From: Fratercula arctica
Lineage: Eukaryota > Chordata > Aves > Charadriiformes > Alcidae
Length of the DNA: 64,000 nucleotides
Direction of reading: 5' to 3'
NCBI GenBank assembly: GCA_947846985.1
Contig: CANTUZ010000021.1
Span: forward strand, 2,038,711 to 2,102,710
Shown: positions 22,901-35,563 of the stretch, one piece after another
Position numbering within the stretch: position 1 is the stretch's first letter
Layout: each line of letters opens with the position of its first letter
Notes under the pieces: model-generated
Seen by the model: the letters and a program-made list of their open reading frames with translations, nothing else
Told to the model about the DNA's origin: nothing
Databases searched by the model: none
Translations under genes and position numbers: made by a program

Positions 22901-25900
22901 GTGCTTTTCTTTTTTTTTTATGTGAAAGCTGCTTTGTTGATGAGATTTCCCGGGAAATACCCTATTTAAGTGAACGCGTGTTATTCATCCACAAAAACCG
23001 TGGACCGGCTTTAGCGAGCGCTTTGTAAGCGATGAATTCCATCAGGCGTCAAACGCTGATGACACAGGGGAGGAAAAAAGATGGAGGCTTCTCCTTTGGA
23101 AGCGCGGGGATGAATTCTCGGCTTCGAGAGGAGCAGAACTTGGGGACCGTCAGCAGCGGGTACTGGAGCCCGATGGCTCCTGCGGGCAGGGGGACGCTGC
23201 TGCCCAAACCTTGTGCTGGGGTGGGCAGGGAGGGGATTAATTAAGAGCCCAAGTGTGGTAACGAGGCGGGGGTATGATTTATAGCTGAGTTTAGGTCCTA
23301 AAGTGCGTGTCTCCCACCCCAAAGCCCAGCACCTTCAACTTGGAGACGTGTTAGGGCTGGGGTCTGGGGGCGAGCGTTTGCCCTGGTTCAGCTGGAGGGT
23401 GAAGCTTCCGTTAATTTTTGATCCTTTTCTTCCATTTCATGTGATACGGGATAATTACATTCACTTTTTAATTTGATCGAATTGCCCGGGGATGGAGGAG
23501 GGGGGCTGTGAGGGTATGTACCGTGCTCGCAGTCAAAGCGATGTCTCAAACCCACTTTTTTTTGGGAGCTTTCCCACCATAAAGTAAGAGCTTGGCTGGG
23601 ACCTGACCCCTATTAACCTGCTTTTTAGCTGCTTAGGTATTTTACTGAAATCTGGCTGTTAGCCCACCTTCCCCGTGAAGGCGAAGAGCCCCGGGGAGGG
23701 GAGGGGAGGAGCAGCCCCTGCCCCGTCCCTCCGGGGATCGTCCTTTGCCCGGGAGCGCGGGAACCAAACGGTTTGGCTGGAAGAGACAGAAATATTTCAC
23801 AGCTCGCTGCCTCTCCGGCAAGCGCTCCCCGGCTCGCGAGGAGGGATGCACAAATGCCCCAGTTACTAAATAAATGAAGAACGAAGCGCAGCTTGCCGGC
23901 GCTGCTCTGGGACCACCTGACCTTGGGTTCAAGTCGGAATAAATGTATTTTAAGCACAAGGGAGCCAAGCGTTGAACGGGCGAGGCTGACACCTCAGCTG
24001 GAGGGGAAGGAATATACCTGGATCTACTGCGGACGCGTCATGAAAAAAGCACATCAGTGTGGTGGCAGCTGCTGTCTCCTCGGGAAAGTGGCTTTTATGG
24101 TTCAGGCGTGAATAAATGGAAGTGTCTGGGTGCACCGGCCAGACGCCAGCAGACCCCAGTGTTAGTAGTTGACTTCGCTTTTGCCTTGTTGTATGTGATA
24201 TTGGACACGTGTAACGCTTTTCGCTGGGGATATACAGATATTAACGAGTCTTGTTTCTCATTAAAAGGGCAAAAATAGAGTTGCTGACGCGAGCCGCTAG
24301 TGTGGTGTTGTAATACGTGGTGCTGTGCAGCTCCCAAAAGCGAAGGCGAGCGGCTCTGTGGTTTGCGCTGGTAAATAGATGTCGGCAGAGAAAAATGACA
24401 CATGGTCAAGTCGGAGCCAGGAGAGATTGAAAGCCGCTTTTTGAGTGGTTGAGTTTTCAGTGGAACGCCGTGGGTTTGCAGCTTGTAGCCGGGTCCTTCT
24501 TTCGCAGATTGAAAAATTGCTTTTGAAGAACCACCTCTTCCAGCTTCTGCGGTGATTTGCCTGAGCAGAGACCACAAGGTACAGCACCGTATCAGAAATA
24601 AGCTGCAAACATTTGCTGGTTTTGAAGGCCAAAGAAAAATTCACGCTACCAAGTGTCACTTGACTGCAGACAATTTTGAAAAACCACACAGTGAGAACGG
24701 ACCTGCCAGAGCCACGTTTAACTCAGCTGAACTTTCTTGGCGTTAAAATGCCTGGAGGACTTGTTCTGACCTTCCACTATGGAAATTTGCCTTTTGATCC
24801 TGACTTGAGATCTCCTTTTTTCGTGCCTGACTTCTTTGTAGTCTCTCTTCTCCATAGCTTTGATCCCTCTTAATGTCTGATCTCCGCTGAGACCACCTGA
24901 TAGAGAAGCGCTCTACAAACCAAACGCCCCTACGTCTCTGAAGAGCGAGTGGGGGTTGGAGAAAACATCCTGTTTGTCTCGGGCTTTCGCCGTGCGAGAC
25001 CTCAGAGAGGGTTTCACAAGGCGGATTTTGAAAACCCGTTGTGGTTTAGGATGTTGTCGCGGCCCTTCGGTGCACGTGTGAGTAACGCAGCGGATGCTGG
25101 ATGAGCGACACGCTACCTCCCGCCCCCGTTCATCCCCGCCGAGCCGGCTGCTCCTGAGTTATGAGCAGAGAGGAATGATCTGCGCCCAAAAATGGGTCTG
25201 GATTAATCTCCTCACCCCGAGCTTCTCGGTGTTGGTAACCAAACCCGTGGGATGAAGAGCGCTGCCAGCTGCAGCTCCCGGGCTGCACTAAAAAGGGGCC
25301 GCTGATGGAGTGGGATTTCCTCCGGCGGTGCTAATACAGTCCAGCGGCCGCCGCGAGGAGGCAAAGAGGACGTTAAATTATTTTCTCAGGTACACAGGGT
25401 AGTAAATCATCGCCGCAGCTATGCGAGCCAGGGTGTTTTAATAAGAGCTGGATGGGAAAAGGTGTTTTCTCCTTCTGATGGCAGAGCAAAGAAGGATGGA
25501 GTGTGCCAAGGAGTCACCGGGGTGATGCTGTCAAATATCACCCGAGTCTTACTTAGGGAAATTTATGCTCCAAGTGTGTAAATCTCTTCTGGAAGTGGGA
25601 GCCGGTGCTTTGAAGCTGTGCACACTTCAGATGTTACTGCCCCCCCGAGAGGCAGCGGGAGAGCAGGGAAGATGAAGCGTGCCGGAGCTCGGAGTGCTTG
25701 CAGGGGACGGCTCTCCCTGGGATGAAATATCCAGCCGGAATTATTGAGGTGTGGTGCCCTTCGTGCCGTGGCTCCCCAGGGACGGCGCTTCCCCGGCTCC
25801 CCAAACGCTTCTGTTCGAGCACAGGAGCGAGAGGGTACAGCCGGGGTGGTGGAAAACACACACGAGGTTTCGCGCTTGTACACGTTGAGAAACTAGATGT

Positions 25901-27986
25901 TCCTATTTTCATCTTGCGTTTGAGCTATTGTGGGGTTAGTTTTCACGCTGAGAACTGTAACTTTTCCTTTGAGCCCAGCTGTCCCCGGTATCATTGTCCT
26001 GCAAGTCGCAGAGAACCAGGAGTGGTCGGAGGAGATAGATCTCCCCCAGCCCTCCCCTGCCAGATCCGCAGCCCGCACGGCCCTCAACCCCTCATGCAGA
26101 AGACGCTTATCTTTTCCAAAAATGACACCTGTTGTAACTCAGATATGTCCATGTTTATCACCTATGTTATAGCCCGTGTCATTTTAGACCCTGCTCGTTT
26201 TTTGTCACCTCTGTGCCCCCCCGTAGCACTGAGCGCCACAGCCTGGAGTGAGCCAGGGCAGGGAGATCACCCGGGGCCTGGGAAGCGATTCTCACCCGCC
26301 CTGAAATTCTCAGTATTGTTGTTTGTCTCTTTGGCGGTTGTTAGGAAGCACAGCCTTGAAAGCTGTCTTTTTTTTCGGACCCCTCTAGTTTCTCTCCCCG
26401 CTCCTTTCCTTCACGTAGAACATAGCTACCGCTTTTCTGGTTTCTTTTTTATAGCCTCCCTTCACCCGTGAGCCTTTTTATTATTTTTTTGTTCCTCACT
26501 GAGCCCCTGGAAGCCTGCAGCCGGTACCCAGATGAGACCACACCACTGACTTACAGAAGGTGTTACGATTCCTCAGTGTTCTCCAGCCTGCTCCTCATGC
26601 TTCCCAACAGCTTGTTTGCAGCTGCGCGCTCCCTCGAAGCCTTAACCGAGTGGTCCACGGTGATGCCTGCCTTTCCAGAAGAGCCCTTGATCTACACTTT
26701 AGAAAGATTTGATCGTTTAAAAAAAATCCTCTCCGGAATACATCCCCTTTGGTGTATCACCGCCGAGCCCTCGTTTCACGCTGCGTTGCATGCTTAGCCT
26801 CATTTTAAAGCCCTCTGGGTTGTTGTCATGAAAAATCAGGGTTTGCCATCTTCTACCCAAATTTTCCTTCCTAAAAAGAACTCATTTCCCGCTCAGCGCT
26901 GGCGCTGGCTGTGTCCATAGGCAGCAGCACCTCATTTACAGACCCTCCCGCTCCCTCCCAGCCCCATGAGCGATGGGGCTGCGTCTCGGAGCATCCCCGG
27001 ACCGTGGCCGGGTACCGCCGTCCCTGGGCATGGCGTGAGCCCGGCTGCCTGCAGCCCGTTGTGCCTCCTGACGGAGCTCACGGCCACAAACGAAGAACAT
27101 CTCGCTAACGAGGGCTTTGCTATATTTTCATGCCTATTACAGCTCCTCGTGAGACGTCCCAGATCCTCTGCGTTTGCTCTTCAGCATGTCGTATGTCTAA
27201 CGTATACTTAAAGATACATTTATTTAACTTTCTAGTCTTAACCGCTGTCTTCGCAGAAACTCCCTCTGATCTTCCTCCCCTCTTTCCCTTCGCCGTTTTG
27301 CTTCCCACCGCTTACTGGCGCCGTAGCTGCTTTCGTACTATCAGCAGCACTGACAGATGTCTGGGGCCATTTATGCGCTACTTGGCTTGTGTTTTCCCTG
27401 AGGTCCTCGATTAAATGCTCAGTCAAAACTCTAATATTTCATGGGCCACTAGTCTGCTTCCACTTGGAGTCATCTCCTCGCTGCTGGTTTCCCTTTTGCC
27501 AGCATTTACCCAGGTGTCTGATGGGCTCGGGCTGTACCTCTAAGGATGCTCTCGCTCCGGGATGCGGGTCTCCCGTCCACGCAGCTGCTGTTGCTGCGAT
27601 GCTCATGGTCCTTCGCCTGCTCGCACCCCGAGCCGTCCCCTCGACTATTTGCCATTAACTCCTCTAAGGAGCGCGAGTCCATGGAAGGGCACAGGTTGCC
27701 GATGGAGGCGGTTTGCCATGCTCGGATGGAGCAGGAGTCCGTCTGACTCTGAGCATCCATCTGAGCAGGAGGTGGATGAAGGAGGAGAAGTCACCCAGTC
27801 CTGCAGAGCTCCCTGAGCCACGAAACCCAAAAAGCAAAGAGAAACCCCGGCCCACGCGACCACCTGAGGTCGGCGGCTGTGGCTTGTACCGCCAGGACGT
27901 CGAGAGAGGCTGCTTCCACCCCAAAATATTGTTTGCAGTTCTATAAAAAGATCTGTGTTTTCAGGAAACACCAAAAACACCTTGGT
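16984..27986. other. Intronic sequence without recognised genes
   Basis: Eleven kilobases contain no exon I can recognise, no complete transposon and only short accidental frames. The longest is a 257-codon frame at 25698-26471 without a recognisable domain. Segments such as 22860-23000 and 26100-27450 are pyrimidine- or AT-rich. The 26468-26797 frame (109 codons) is compositionally protein-like but matches nothing I know. Confidence 0.4.
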
Positions 27987-28159
27987 GTTTATTATGCACA
28001 GAAATAATTGTCATGGGGTTTATTATATACAGAGATTATCATGTAGTTTATTATATGCAGAGATTATCGTGTAGTTTATTATATGCAGAGGTTACCATGT
28101 GGTTTATTATATAGAGAAATTATCATGTGGTTTATTATATACAGAAGTTACGATGTGGT
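27987..28159. repeat. 28-bp minisatellite, about 6 copies
   Basis: The unit TTATTATATACAGAGATTAT plus CATGTAGT repeats head to tail about six times with substitutions. The first copy is about 3 bp longer (TTATTATGCACAG start). The array is AT-rich in a GC-rich neighbourhood. Confidence 0.88.
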
Positions 28160-30130
28160 TCCCGGGCAGTTCTAGAGCAACGCTGGGGTCGATCCTGACT
28201 TTCCCACGAAAGCTCTTTGATTTTGCCGTCCCTTTTGCGGGCGGTTTCATGCCTGGCTGCCGGCGGCTGGCCTTTCTTCTTGCATCTCGCTCTCTCTTCT
28301 AATGGAATCGTTGTTAAAAATAAGTAATTTCATTTCCCAGAAGGTGCCCGGCAGCGGCACCCATCGTTTTGTCCTCATTGACTTCCGTGGGTGTGCAGGT
28401 TACATCAGGGCTCAGTGAAGAGCCATCGGACGGGGCTGGTCCCGGTGGGGCAGAGCTGGACTGGGGACCCACAGAGCCACCAGCACCAAGACCTTGTAGA
28501 CGGTCTCCTGAACGCCGATCTGTACAAGAGAGACGGCAGAAGCGTCTCGGAAGCCTGTTAAGGGTTTACTAAAATAGAGGCTGATGTCTGGAACAATCTC
28601 TCCCACGCAGCCTGTAGCAAGGGTCAATCTGGCACCAGCTCCGGGGGCTCACGGCCATCCTGCCACCGGATCTGCCGGGCGCTCTCGCCTCCGCCGGCTG
28701 CCGGGATGCGGCAAGAACGAGGGGGATGAACGCAAAGGGACGAGGGCAAGGGGCTTCTCCAGGCAGCAAAAACTTCCCAACTGTCTTTTGAGGACGTAAC
28801 GTGCAGCCGTTGCCTGTTGAACAGAGGGGCGAGCTTGGACGTTGCGCTTGATAAGAAACAGGATCTGGACCAACGCAGGAACCTTGAATCGAGTAGATCC
28901 CCAGGGTGAAAGAAGAGACGGGCATTTGGGCTGCCGTGGCGGGGTGCTCATCTCTGCTTAAAAGACAGATCTTGAAAGCTGGAGAATTTGGGTTTAGCTC
29001 TTAATCCTGACATGGTTTTCTGTGTCACTTAGCTCTCTGCACGGTGGCTGTGTCTTGAGACACAGAATAGTCATAAATACATTCAGTTCTGCCCTTAAGT
29101 CTTCAAATGACAAGATCTTCCACCTCTAATACAAAACCCAGTTGGTCCTTTAAATTGGCAGAAGGCCAGAAGATTATTCGGAAGTAATTAGTAAATTCGT
29201 AGATGTTCCTTAAATAGTAGCAACCATTGAAATACTTAAGGAATAAAGCATGGATGGTGAAGAGGTGTGTGTTTCCAAGTTTGAAATTTAACAGTGCAGA
29301 CTTTCTTCCACCTTAATTTCGCCTTGATGACCTTTCCTCACTGAATCGTCTTAGCGAGATGGAGGTGGAAGAGCGAAGTACCATGGTGGGACAGGATTAT
29401 GCAGTAAAATCTCAGTTTTTAGCCCAAGTTTGAGTGGAAGTGGGACTTGTCTCTGCCTTTGCTGCCATCGGTGTCTTGCTCGAGGTCTTGCAGAGCACCA
29501 ATGAGCTCCAAAGGGTGTTTTCACCATGTGTTGCCCTTGTCTGTGAAAGACTTTGTGGGACTTCTAGGATTGCGCTGGACCATCTCCATCCCAGACGCTT
29601 CCCTTGGGATCTAAATTCTGCAGGAACTTGGGGAAGCCTCTCCCCAGCTGTGCTGCTTGGTAAAATCTCATTGTAGCAGTGTGATTTGGAAGGTCTTCTA
29701 GTCCGGTTTATCATCTGATGCAGGCAGATATTTTCTCCCTTTCGGTCAATAAATAAACCATCTTACTGCAGGGCAGCCAGCTGCTGCCATCTCCCCTTTT
29801 TGTGGCTGCACCAACAGGAGCGATGCTGGTGTGACTGATGAGCTGGAAACCAAACCGACATCTCCTCCAGCCTCTGCCTGGTTGGCCATTGACCAAGCAC
29901 AGGAGCAGCGTCCAAGAGACTCAAGGTCGCAGCACATCGAGCTGCTTGTGGGGCTGGTGGCAGGGTCCAGTGTTGCGTTGCCTAGGGGGGAAGATCAAGG
30001 ATGTTGTTTGCAATCCCTGTGTGGACTTGCCAAGGGGGTTGTTCTTTGGATGCCGTTCAGGAGCCGTCCTGCTCCCCCAGCAAAAGGGTTTGAGGCTGAA
30101 ACCTGTTCTCATGTGAAGAAAAGCAACATA
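28160..30130. other. Intronic sequence without recognised genes
   Basis: I see nothing that can be identified. The segment 29000-29330 is AT-rich and repeat-free. The open frames on both strands are short and mutually overlapping. Confidence 0.45.
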
Positions 30131-30684
30131 GAGTCATAGAATGGTTTGGGTGGGAAGGGCCTTTAAAGTCCCACCCCTGCCCGGGGCAGGGACACCTCCC
30201 ACCAGCCCAGGTTGCTCCAAGCCCCGTCCAACCTGGCCTTGAACCCCTCCAGGGATGGGGCAGCCACAGCTTCTCTGGGCAACCTGGGCCTGGGGCTCAC
30301 CACCCTCAGAGGGAAAAATTTCTTCCTAATATCTAACCTAAATCTCCCCTCTTCCAGTGTAAAACTGTTCCCCCTCGTCCCATGGCTCCCCTCCCTGCTC
30401 CAGAGTCCCTCCCCAGCTTTCCTGGAGCCCCTTGAGGGACTGGCAGGGGCTGGAAGGTCTCCCCGGAGCCTTCTCTTCTCCAGGCTGAACCCCCCCAGCT
30501 CTCTCAGCCTGTCCCCACAGCAGAGGGGCTCCAGCCCTCCCAGCATCTCCGGGGCCTCCTCTGGCCCTGCTCCAACAGCTCCGTGTCCTTCTGCTGTTGG
30601 TGCCCCAGAGCTGGAGGCAGCGCTGCAGGGGGGTCTCCCCCGAGCGGAGCAGAGGGGCAGAATCCCCCCCTGGCCCTGCTGATT
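30131..30684 (-). mobile_element. CR1 LINE 3' fragment, about 550 bp
   Basis: Read on the minus strand, the element ends with the CCATTCTATGACTCTATG tail (plus 30131-30150) and extends back into the end of ORF2. It is very similar to the + strand copy at 55380-55928, including the GGCCAGAGGAGGCCCCGGAG phrase, and probably belongs to the same young subfamily. The minus-strand open frames of 157-176 codons here are CR1 remnants. Confidence 0.93.
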
Positions 30685-31480
30685 TCCAGGCACGGCTCCT
30701 GTGTGTGGTCAAAATCCAGGCTAATGACGTTCCTCTCCCCTGGCCTGGGCTCCTTCGCGCTTCGCAAAAGGGCCAACAGAATTTGACAATTAACAGTGAC
30801 AGCCCCTCCATCTTCTTACCAATAATTTGATGGGGGCTGGGGAGGGGGGAGAAGGAAAGTCGTTAGCACTTGTCCTTGTTACAGACACTTGATGCTAAAC
30901 CTGCTCTCCAGGCACATGATGGCAGGAATCTCCGAGAGGCTCCTCTGCATACGTGGCTCCTTCTGCTAAGACACCGTAAAAATAGCAAACTAAGCAGGGA
31001 TTTTCGCCTCAGCTCACTGAGGCGAGAGTAAATAAGTATTAAATACCTGGGACAACGTGAGGGCTTTGTGTGCTGCCGCCCTGCCAGCACCCCTCCCGCC
31101 AGCCACCCGCTCGGTTTTGGGGAAGCCGTGAACATCGTCGTTATTTTGAAGCGGCGTAAAAATGCGGCTCAGGGGATGTGGTGTGCCACGAATGGCCTTA
31201 ACGAAGGGAAGCGGAAGCCTGCGCTGCGTGAAGGACTGAGACTGGGGCAGCGACAGTGCTGCAGCAACTGAAGCAAGGCGAGAGCTCGGGTCTGGAAGCT
31301 CCGCGCAGCAGAACAGAAACCCAGCACGTCCTCCGCGGTGTATTTAGAGCGTCGAGGTTTAGAGCGGTGGAGTCGATGCCACTCAGCCTTTAAACCACTT
31401 GGTATGATAGTAAGAAATTCTGGAAATTCAGGAATTTCAAGTGTGGGCGAGGTCGCAGGAGGGATTTCCCAAAGGCCAAG
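30685..31480. other. Intronic sequence between two CR1 copies
   Basis: About 0.8 kb of unique-looking sequence with no exon or other repeat that I can recognise. Confidence 0.5.
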
Positions 31481-31816
31481 TCATAGAGTCATAGAATCAC
31501 CGAGGTTGGGAGGGACCTTTAAGATCATGGAGTCCCACCATCAACCCAACGCTGCCCAACCCACCACTGACCCGTGTCCCTCAGCACCACGTCTGCCCGG
31601 CTTTTAAATACCTCCAGGGATGGCGACTCCACCACTGCCCTGGGCAGCCTCTTCCAATGCTTGACAACCCTTTTGGTGAAGAAATTTTTCCTAATATCCA
31701 TCCTAAACCTCCCCTGGCGCAACTTGAGGCTGTTTCCTCTCATCCCATCGCCTGTTGCTTGGGAGAAGAGACCGACCCCCCCCTGGCTGCCCCCTCCTTT
31801 CAGGGAGCTGTAGAGA
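31481..31816 (-). mobile_element. CR1 LINE 3' fragment of a second subfamily
   Basis: The minus-strand element ends in the TGATTCTATGACTCTATGACT tail (plus 31481-31500). It carries the ATCATGGAGTCCCACCATCAA variant, distinct from the copies at 30.1 and 55.1 kb, and is closest to the copy at 60809-61290. It is 5'-truncated. Confidence 0.92.
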
Positions 31817-32862
31817 GGGGAAGTGGGATGAGGGACCCAGGGACTCCTGGATGTCTCTTCCCCCCTCCCCAGGCTGGCGGTGGCTGCTGGGGACGGCTCT
31901 GCTGCAGGTATTTCTCCTGCTAATTCTCTTTCCTGGCTCACGGCGCCGGCTTTTTCCTGATGCGAAGGGCTCATGGCTGGAGCTCGTGCATCAGTGCGGC
32001 CATATCTCACCCCCAGCCCAAGGGAGCAGCCGGGCGTTCCTCTGCTTATGCTGCAAGGAAGGTTATTTGTGATATAAAATAGTGCCTTTTGTGGCCTTTA
32101 GCCAAGGGGGACATCCTCGACGGCCATCGCTGACCCCGGAGCAGAGACGGACAGCCACGTGGCCACGCCGTCCTGATGTCCCCTACTGGCAGTGACCCGA
32201 ACAGCCCAGGACAAACTAATTTGGGTGGCAAAAACTCCTGATTTCACTCAGGAGAATCATTTTTAGCACCAAAGCTGGGTTAAAGGGTTAAAAAGCTGGG
32301 GGGTTGTTTGCAGTGACGCAGTTTTGTCCCAGACACTGTCCCCCCCGTTCAGGGCGCTCCTACGCCAGGAGGCTGCACGGTCGGTCTGTCTGTCTGGAGA
32401 GGGAATTAAAACCCAACCCAACCCTGCCCGTGATCCTGCCAGCTATTCCCTGCTGGATTTTTCATCTCTGAGCTCAGAACAAGGGCCGTCATCACCAGTA
32501 TTGTAATTACAGAGAGAGGCGTGATTGCTGGCGGGGTCGTGGGGCGAGCGGGTGGCTGAGCTGCCGCAGACCCCAGCCCTGCAGCCCCGTGGAGCGATTT
32601 TCCCCCCATGACACCACACCCCACACCCCCCCCGGCACCCAGCCCCGCGCCACGGTCCCTGGGGACACCGCTCCCGGCATGGGGGACCTTGGCGTGGGGT
32701 GGACCCGGCCCAAAAGCGGGGTTCCGAGCTGAGGTGTGGCTGAGCGTGCTGCAGGATGCGTCCTGACCCAAAACCACCTCTCCCTGCCCCGCGCCGAGGT
32801 CCGAGCCACCGCGTCCCCCCGCTCCCGCCTGACTCCGCTCTTCCCTTTTTTTGCCTTCGCAG
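31817..32862 (+). other. End of the MYO1D last intron with splice acceptor
   Basis: This is GC-rich unique sequence leading into the pyrimidine tract and CAG acceptor at 32860-32862. No other exon is evident. Confidence 0.6.
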
Positions 32863-33019
32863 TGAGAAACGCGCTCTGCAAGTCAGCGTCACCAACCCGG
32901 TCCAGTGCAGCCTGCACGGGCGGAAATGCACCGTCTCCGTGGAAACCAAGATTAACCAATCCCAGCCGGATTTCACCAAGCATCGTTCCGGTTTCATCCT
33001 CTGCGTGCCGGGGAATTAG
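32863..33019 (+). CDS. MYO1D: MYO1D terminal coding exon (C-terminus of unconventional myosin-Id)
   Basis: The exon follows an AG acceptor and starts with the third base of a split codon. It then encodes 51 residues and a TAG stop at 33017-33019. The peptide contains [20 protein letters not shown] and ends in [11 protein letters not shown], which I recognise as the C-terminal end of the TH1 tail of myosin-Id. Myosin-Id is a single-headed actin motor whose basic TH1 domain binds membrane phospholipids; it acts in vesicle traffic and, in several animals, in left-right asymmetry. The upstream exons (motor, IQ motifs, most of TH1) are outside the window. The neighbouring CDK5R1 and PSMD11 on the opposite strand match the known vertebrate gene order, which supports the call. 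Confidence 0.95.
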
Positions 33020-35195
33020 CATCCCCCTCCGCTCGGCGCAGCGAGCCCGGAGAGAGAGCGCGAGAGCGAGTGGAGGAAAGATGGACGGGGCTCTGATCGC
33101 CCTCCCCGTGCCTCGGACCTTCCGAGGGGATTAATTTAGAGATGCTCAGCTGTGACTTTTGGTCATGCGCCTAAAAAGATCTCTAAAGCCAGAGGTTTAG
33201 CAAACCCAAATTCAGGAGAGGGTTTCACTACCGCATGCAACGAAGGCTTAAAATAGCCAATGGCCTGTCTCCATCTGACACAACAGGCCAGAATATCAGG
33301 AAAGTGCTTCTGAATTAGTCCAAAAAAAAAAAAGCATTTATAGGTACTTACACCCTTTCCTCCCTTCCCCACATTGATTTCGGAAACCCTCTCCGCTGTT
33401 GCCTTCTGTGTTTCTTTTTTGTGTGTCATTTTTTGCAATATTATGCAGCCTCCGCCGGAGGAACCAAAGATCCCGGCCCAGGGACTCTGGGCCTGTGAGA
33501 CCAAATCCCGCTGGACCCGCGGCCAGGTTTGGAAGGGCGGGGGGGGGGTGGGGGTGGGGGGGTGCTGGTGTCCTGCTCCAGGAACACACTCCACAGGCTT
33601 CCAGCCCTGCCGGCACGCACAGAGTTGGGACGGTACGCGGAGCCGCACCGCTGGACCTGCTGCTTCCCTGCCCGGGGGTCATGAACCCACCGAGGCACCT
33701 TGGCTGGAGACAGGGCCACCAGCAGAAAGGAGAGTGGGATTCACGTTGCAGAGGTTTTATTTTTTAATGCTGCATTGCTTTTGCCTTAATTCCCCTTGCC
33801 GGTGACCTAAAACTCCGGTGGGTTCCCGCTGGGACCAAGTGGCCTTGTTGAATTGTGTTGGTGATCCGGGGGCTGCGTGTTAGTCCCAGCGCTGAGGCGA
33901 AGGGGGGGGCGAAGGTCCCGCTGCAGGTGGGTGACTCTGGCAGGACGCGGAGCACGGGGGGCCTGAGGCCACGGCTCCCCCGCCTTGCACCGCTCAACAC
34001 CGATCCCGGGCACGTCCGTCCGCACCAACCCGGCACCAAACATCCCGGCTGCTCCCTTGGAAGCGTTTTCCTGCGTCTTCCTGGCGGCGGGTGCTGGGTG
34101 TTGGGGTGTCGCGCGTCACCTTGGCTCGTCTGGTGGCATCACCTTTCCCCGCTGCCCGGTGCCCGCCTGGGACAACCCTCACCTCGGTGTTTATGGAGGG
34201 GTGGGGGGTGGTGTCGGACGTACCCGCAGGGGTTTCATTTCCACGGTGTCTCGGGCGGCTGCGGTGGGTTTGGAGCAGCGCGGCCGTGTGACGTTGGGAT
34301 TACGTGTCCCGAGTCCTGGCACTGCTGGTCAGGTCAGGATTCCCAGCCCTTGGATGCTGGGGGGGGTCTGCGGGTGACCCCCACCCTGGGGACCACCTGT
34401 TCCCAGCCGGCAAACAGGGAGTGCATCTTTAATTGAGCATTTTAGGAATGGGAAAGCCTGGAAGAGGCTCTTCACCTAATGAGCTGTTGACGAAAGGCGT
34501 CCCAAAGCCATGGCATGGGGACGGGGCGCTGCAGCGTTGGTGCCCCATGGCCGCCACCGAGACCCGCGGGGGGGCACCACGCGTGGGGGCGAGCTCTGGC
34601 TCTGCATTGAAGTGGGACGAGCGGAATGCCCTGCTCTTTGCCGGGGAGGCCCCGCGCCGGAGCATCCCGTTGGCGTGGTCCCCAGCCCCCTCCCAGCGCC
34701 GCATCCCGGCCACCGGCGCTCGCTCCCAGTGACGGCCCCGGGATGCACCGGAGGGTCTGCCCCGAGTCCTCGGGAAGAAGCTCTTCCAGGTGCTGGCAAA
34801 CACAAGTCCCCCATCACGGCCGGGGCCATCGGGAGCCCAGGGGGTGACGTCCCAGACGGGCGACAGCTCCTGCCCCCCCACGAGCTGCTCGGGACCCCCG
34901 AGGAGCTGCCACCGCCCTGTCCCCATCCCACCCCAGCCAGGAGCGGTGCCGGCACCATGGGACACCCCAGCTCCGGCTCGACGCTCCCGGGGGAGCACCC
35001 AGAGACGAATCCTCAGCCTTCGCTGTGCCTTTCTATTTGCACTTCTCGCTTTTTATATCTACCAGTCCCGACGTGTCCCCCCCCGCAGCCCCCAGGAACA
35101 CTAACCCGTAGGCCAGGTAGCGGCAGGAGATTTAATCAGCACTTTTATACATTATCCCTCCAACGAAATGGTTGTATCGAATCATGATGGACGGC

Positions 35196-35201
35196 AATAA
35201 A
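35196..35201 (+). terminator. MYO1D: Proximal poly(A) signal candidate, MYO1D
   Basis: Canonical AATAAA about 2.2 kb after the MYO1D stop codon. It would give the shorter transcript if used. Confidence 0.45.
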
Positions 35202-35298
35202 TCGCAGGTTTAGGAAATTTCGAATGCTACAAGATGGCAATATTGTATGTGATGAAATGTGTCTTTATAAAATATATTATCTGTTCCTGCTCTGGTTT

Positions 35299-35333
35299 TA
35301 TATATATATATAAAAATATATAAAATATATATA
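35299..35333. repeat. TA-rich microsatellite
   Basis: Runs of TATATATATA interrupted by AAAA lie in the presumed MYO1D 3'UTR. Confidence 0.85.
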
Positions 35334-35411
35334 TTCCTGTTTTTTTCCCATAAATTAACTATTTCTAGATTGAATTTCGATTTTCAGCCTGGGGTGATAA
35401 TGCAATGAACC

Positions 35412-35434
35412 TTTTTTTTTTTTTTTTTTTTTTT
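35412..35434. repeat. Poly(T) tract, 23 bp
   Basis: An uninterrupted T run. It would be U-rich in MYO1D transcripts. Confidence 0.9.
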
Positions 35435-35553
35435 AAATCGCTGATATTTTAATTTTTAATTGCTGATATGTAAAAGAGCAGAAGGAAAAAAAAAAAAAAC
35501 CACCCCAACCCTGCTATAATGGACCTGGGGCTTTTGTTTACATAATTCACTGT

Positions 35554-35563
35554 AATAAATAAA
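35554..35563 (+). terminator. MYO1D: Distal poly(A) signal candidate, MYO1D
   Basis: Two overlapping AATAAA hexamers (AATAAATAAA) about 2.5 kb after the stop are followed by an A-rich run. This is the last + strand signal before the 3' end of the convergent CDK5R1. Confidence 0.5.

Larger units (their letters stand above)
1..32862 (+). other. MYO1D: Last intron of MYO1D (5' part outside the window)
   Basis: Everything left of the final MYO1D exon appears to be one intron. I looked for open frames resembling the myosin motor, IQ or TH1 regions on both strands and recognised none, so the preceding exon should lie before position 1. The intron ends in a good acceptor: a pyrimidine tract at 32838-32859 and AG at 32861-32862. 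It contains CR1 fragments at about 5.4, 13.1, 16.4, 30.1 and 31.5 kb, tandem repeats at 0.5, 8.1 and 28.0 kb, and AT-rich blocks. That it is intron is inferred from the isolated terminal exon and from the known large size of the gene. Confidence 0.75.

Noticed and set aside
27987..28159. CRISPR-like appearance of regularly spaced repeats
   Set aside because: The 28-bp units abut directly with no spacers, the units are diverged, and the host is a vertebrate, so this is a minisatellite.
30163..30811. Minus-strand frames of 157-176 codons near 30.4 kb
   Set aside because: They lie inside a CR1 fragment and represent the end of a broken ORF2 plus 3'UTR.
34429..35187. Long frames on both strands in the MYO1D 3'UTR (189 and 225 codons)
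   Set aside because: They overlap on opposite strands, are Pro/Gly/Ala-rich, lie in GC-rich UTR sequence and contain no domain.
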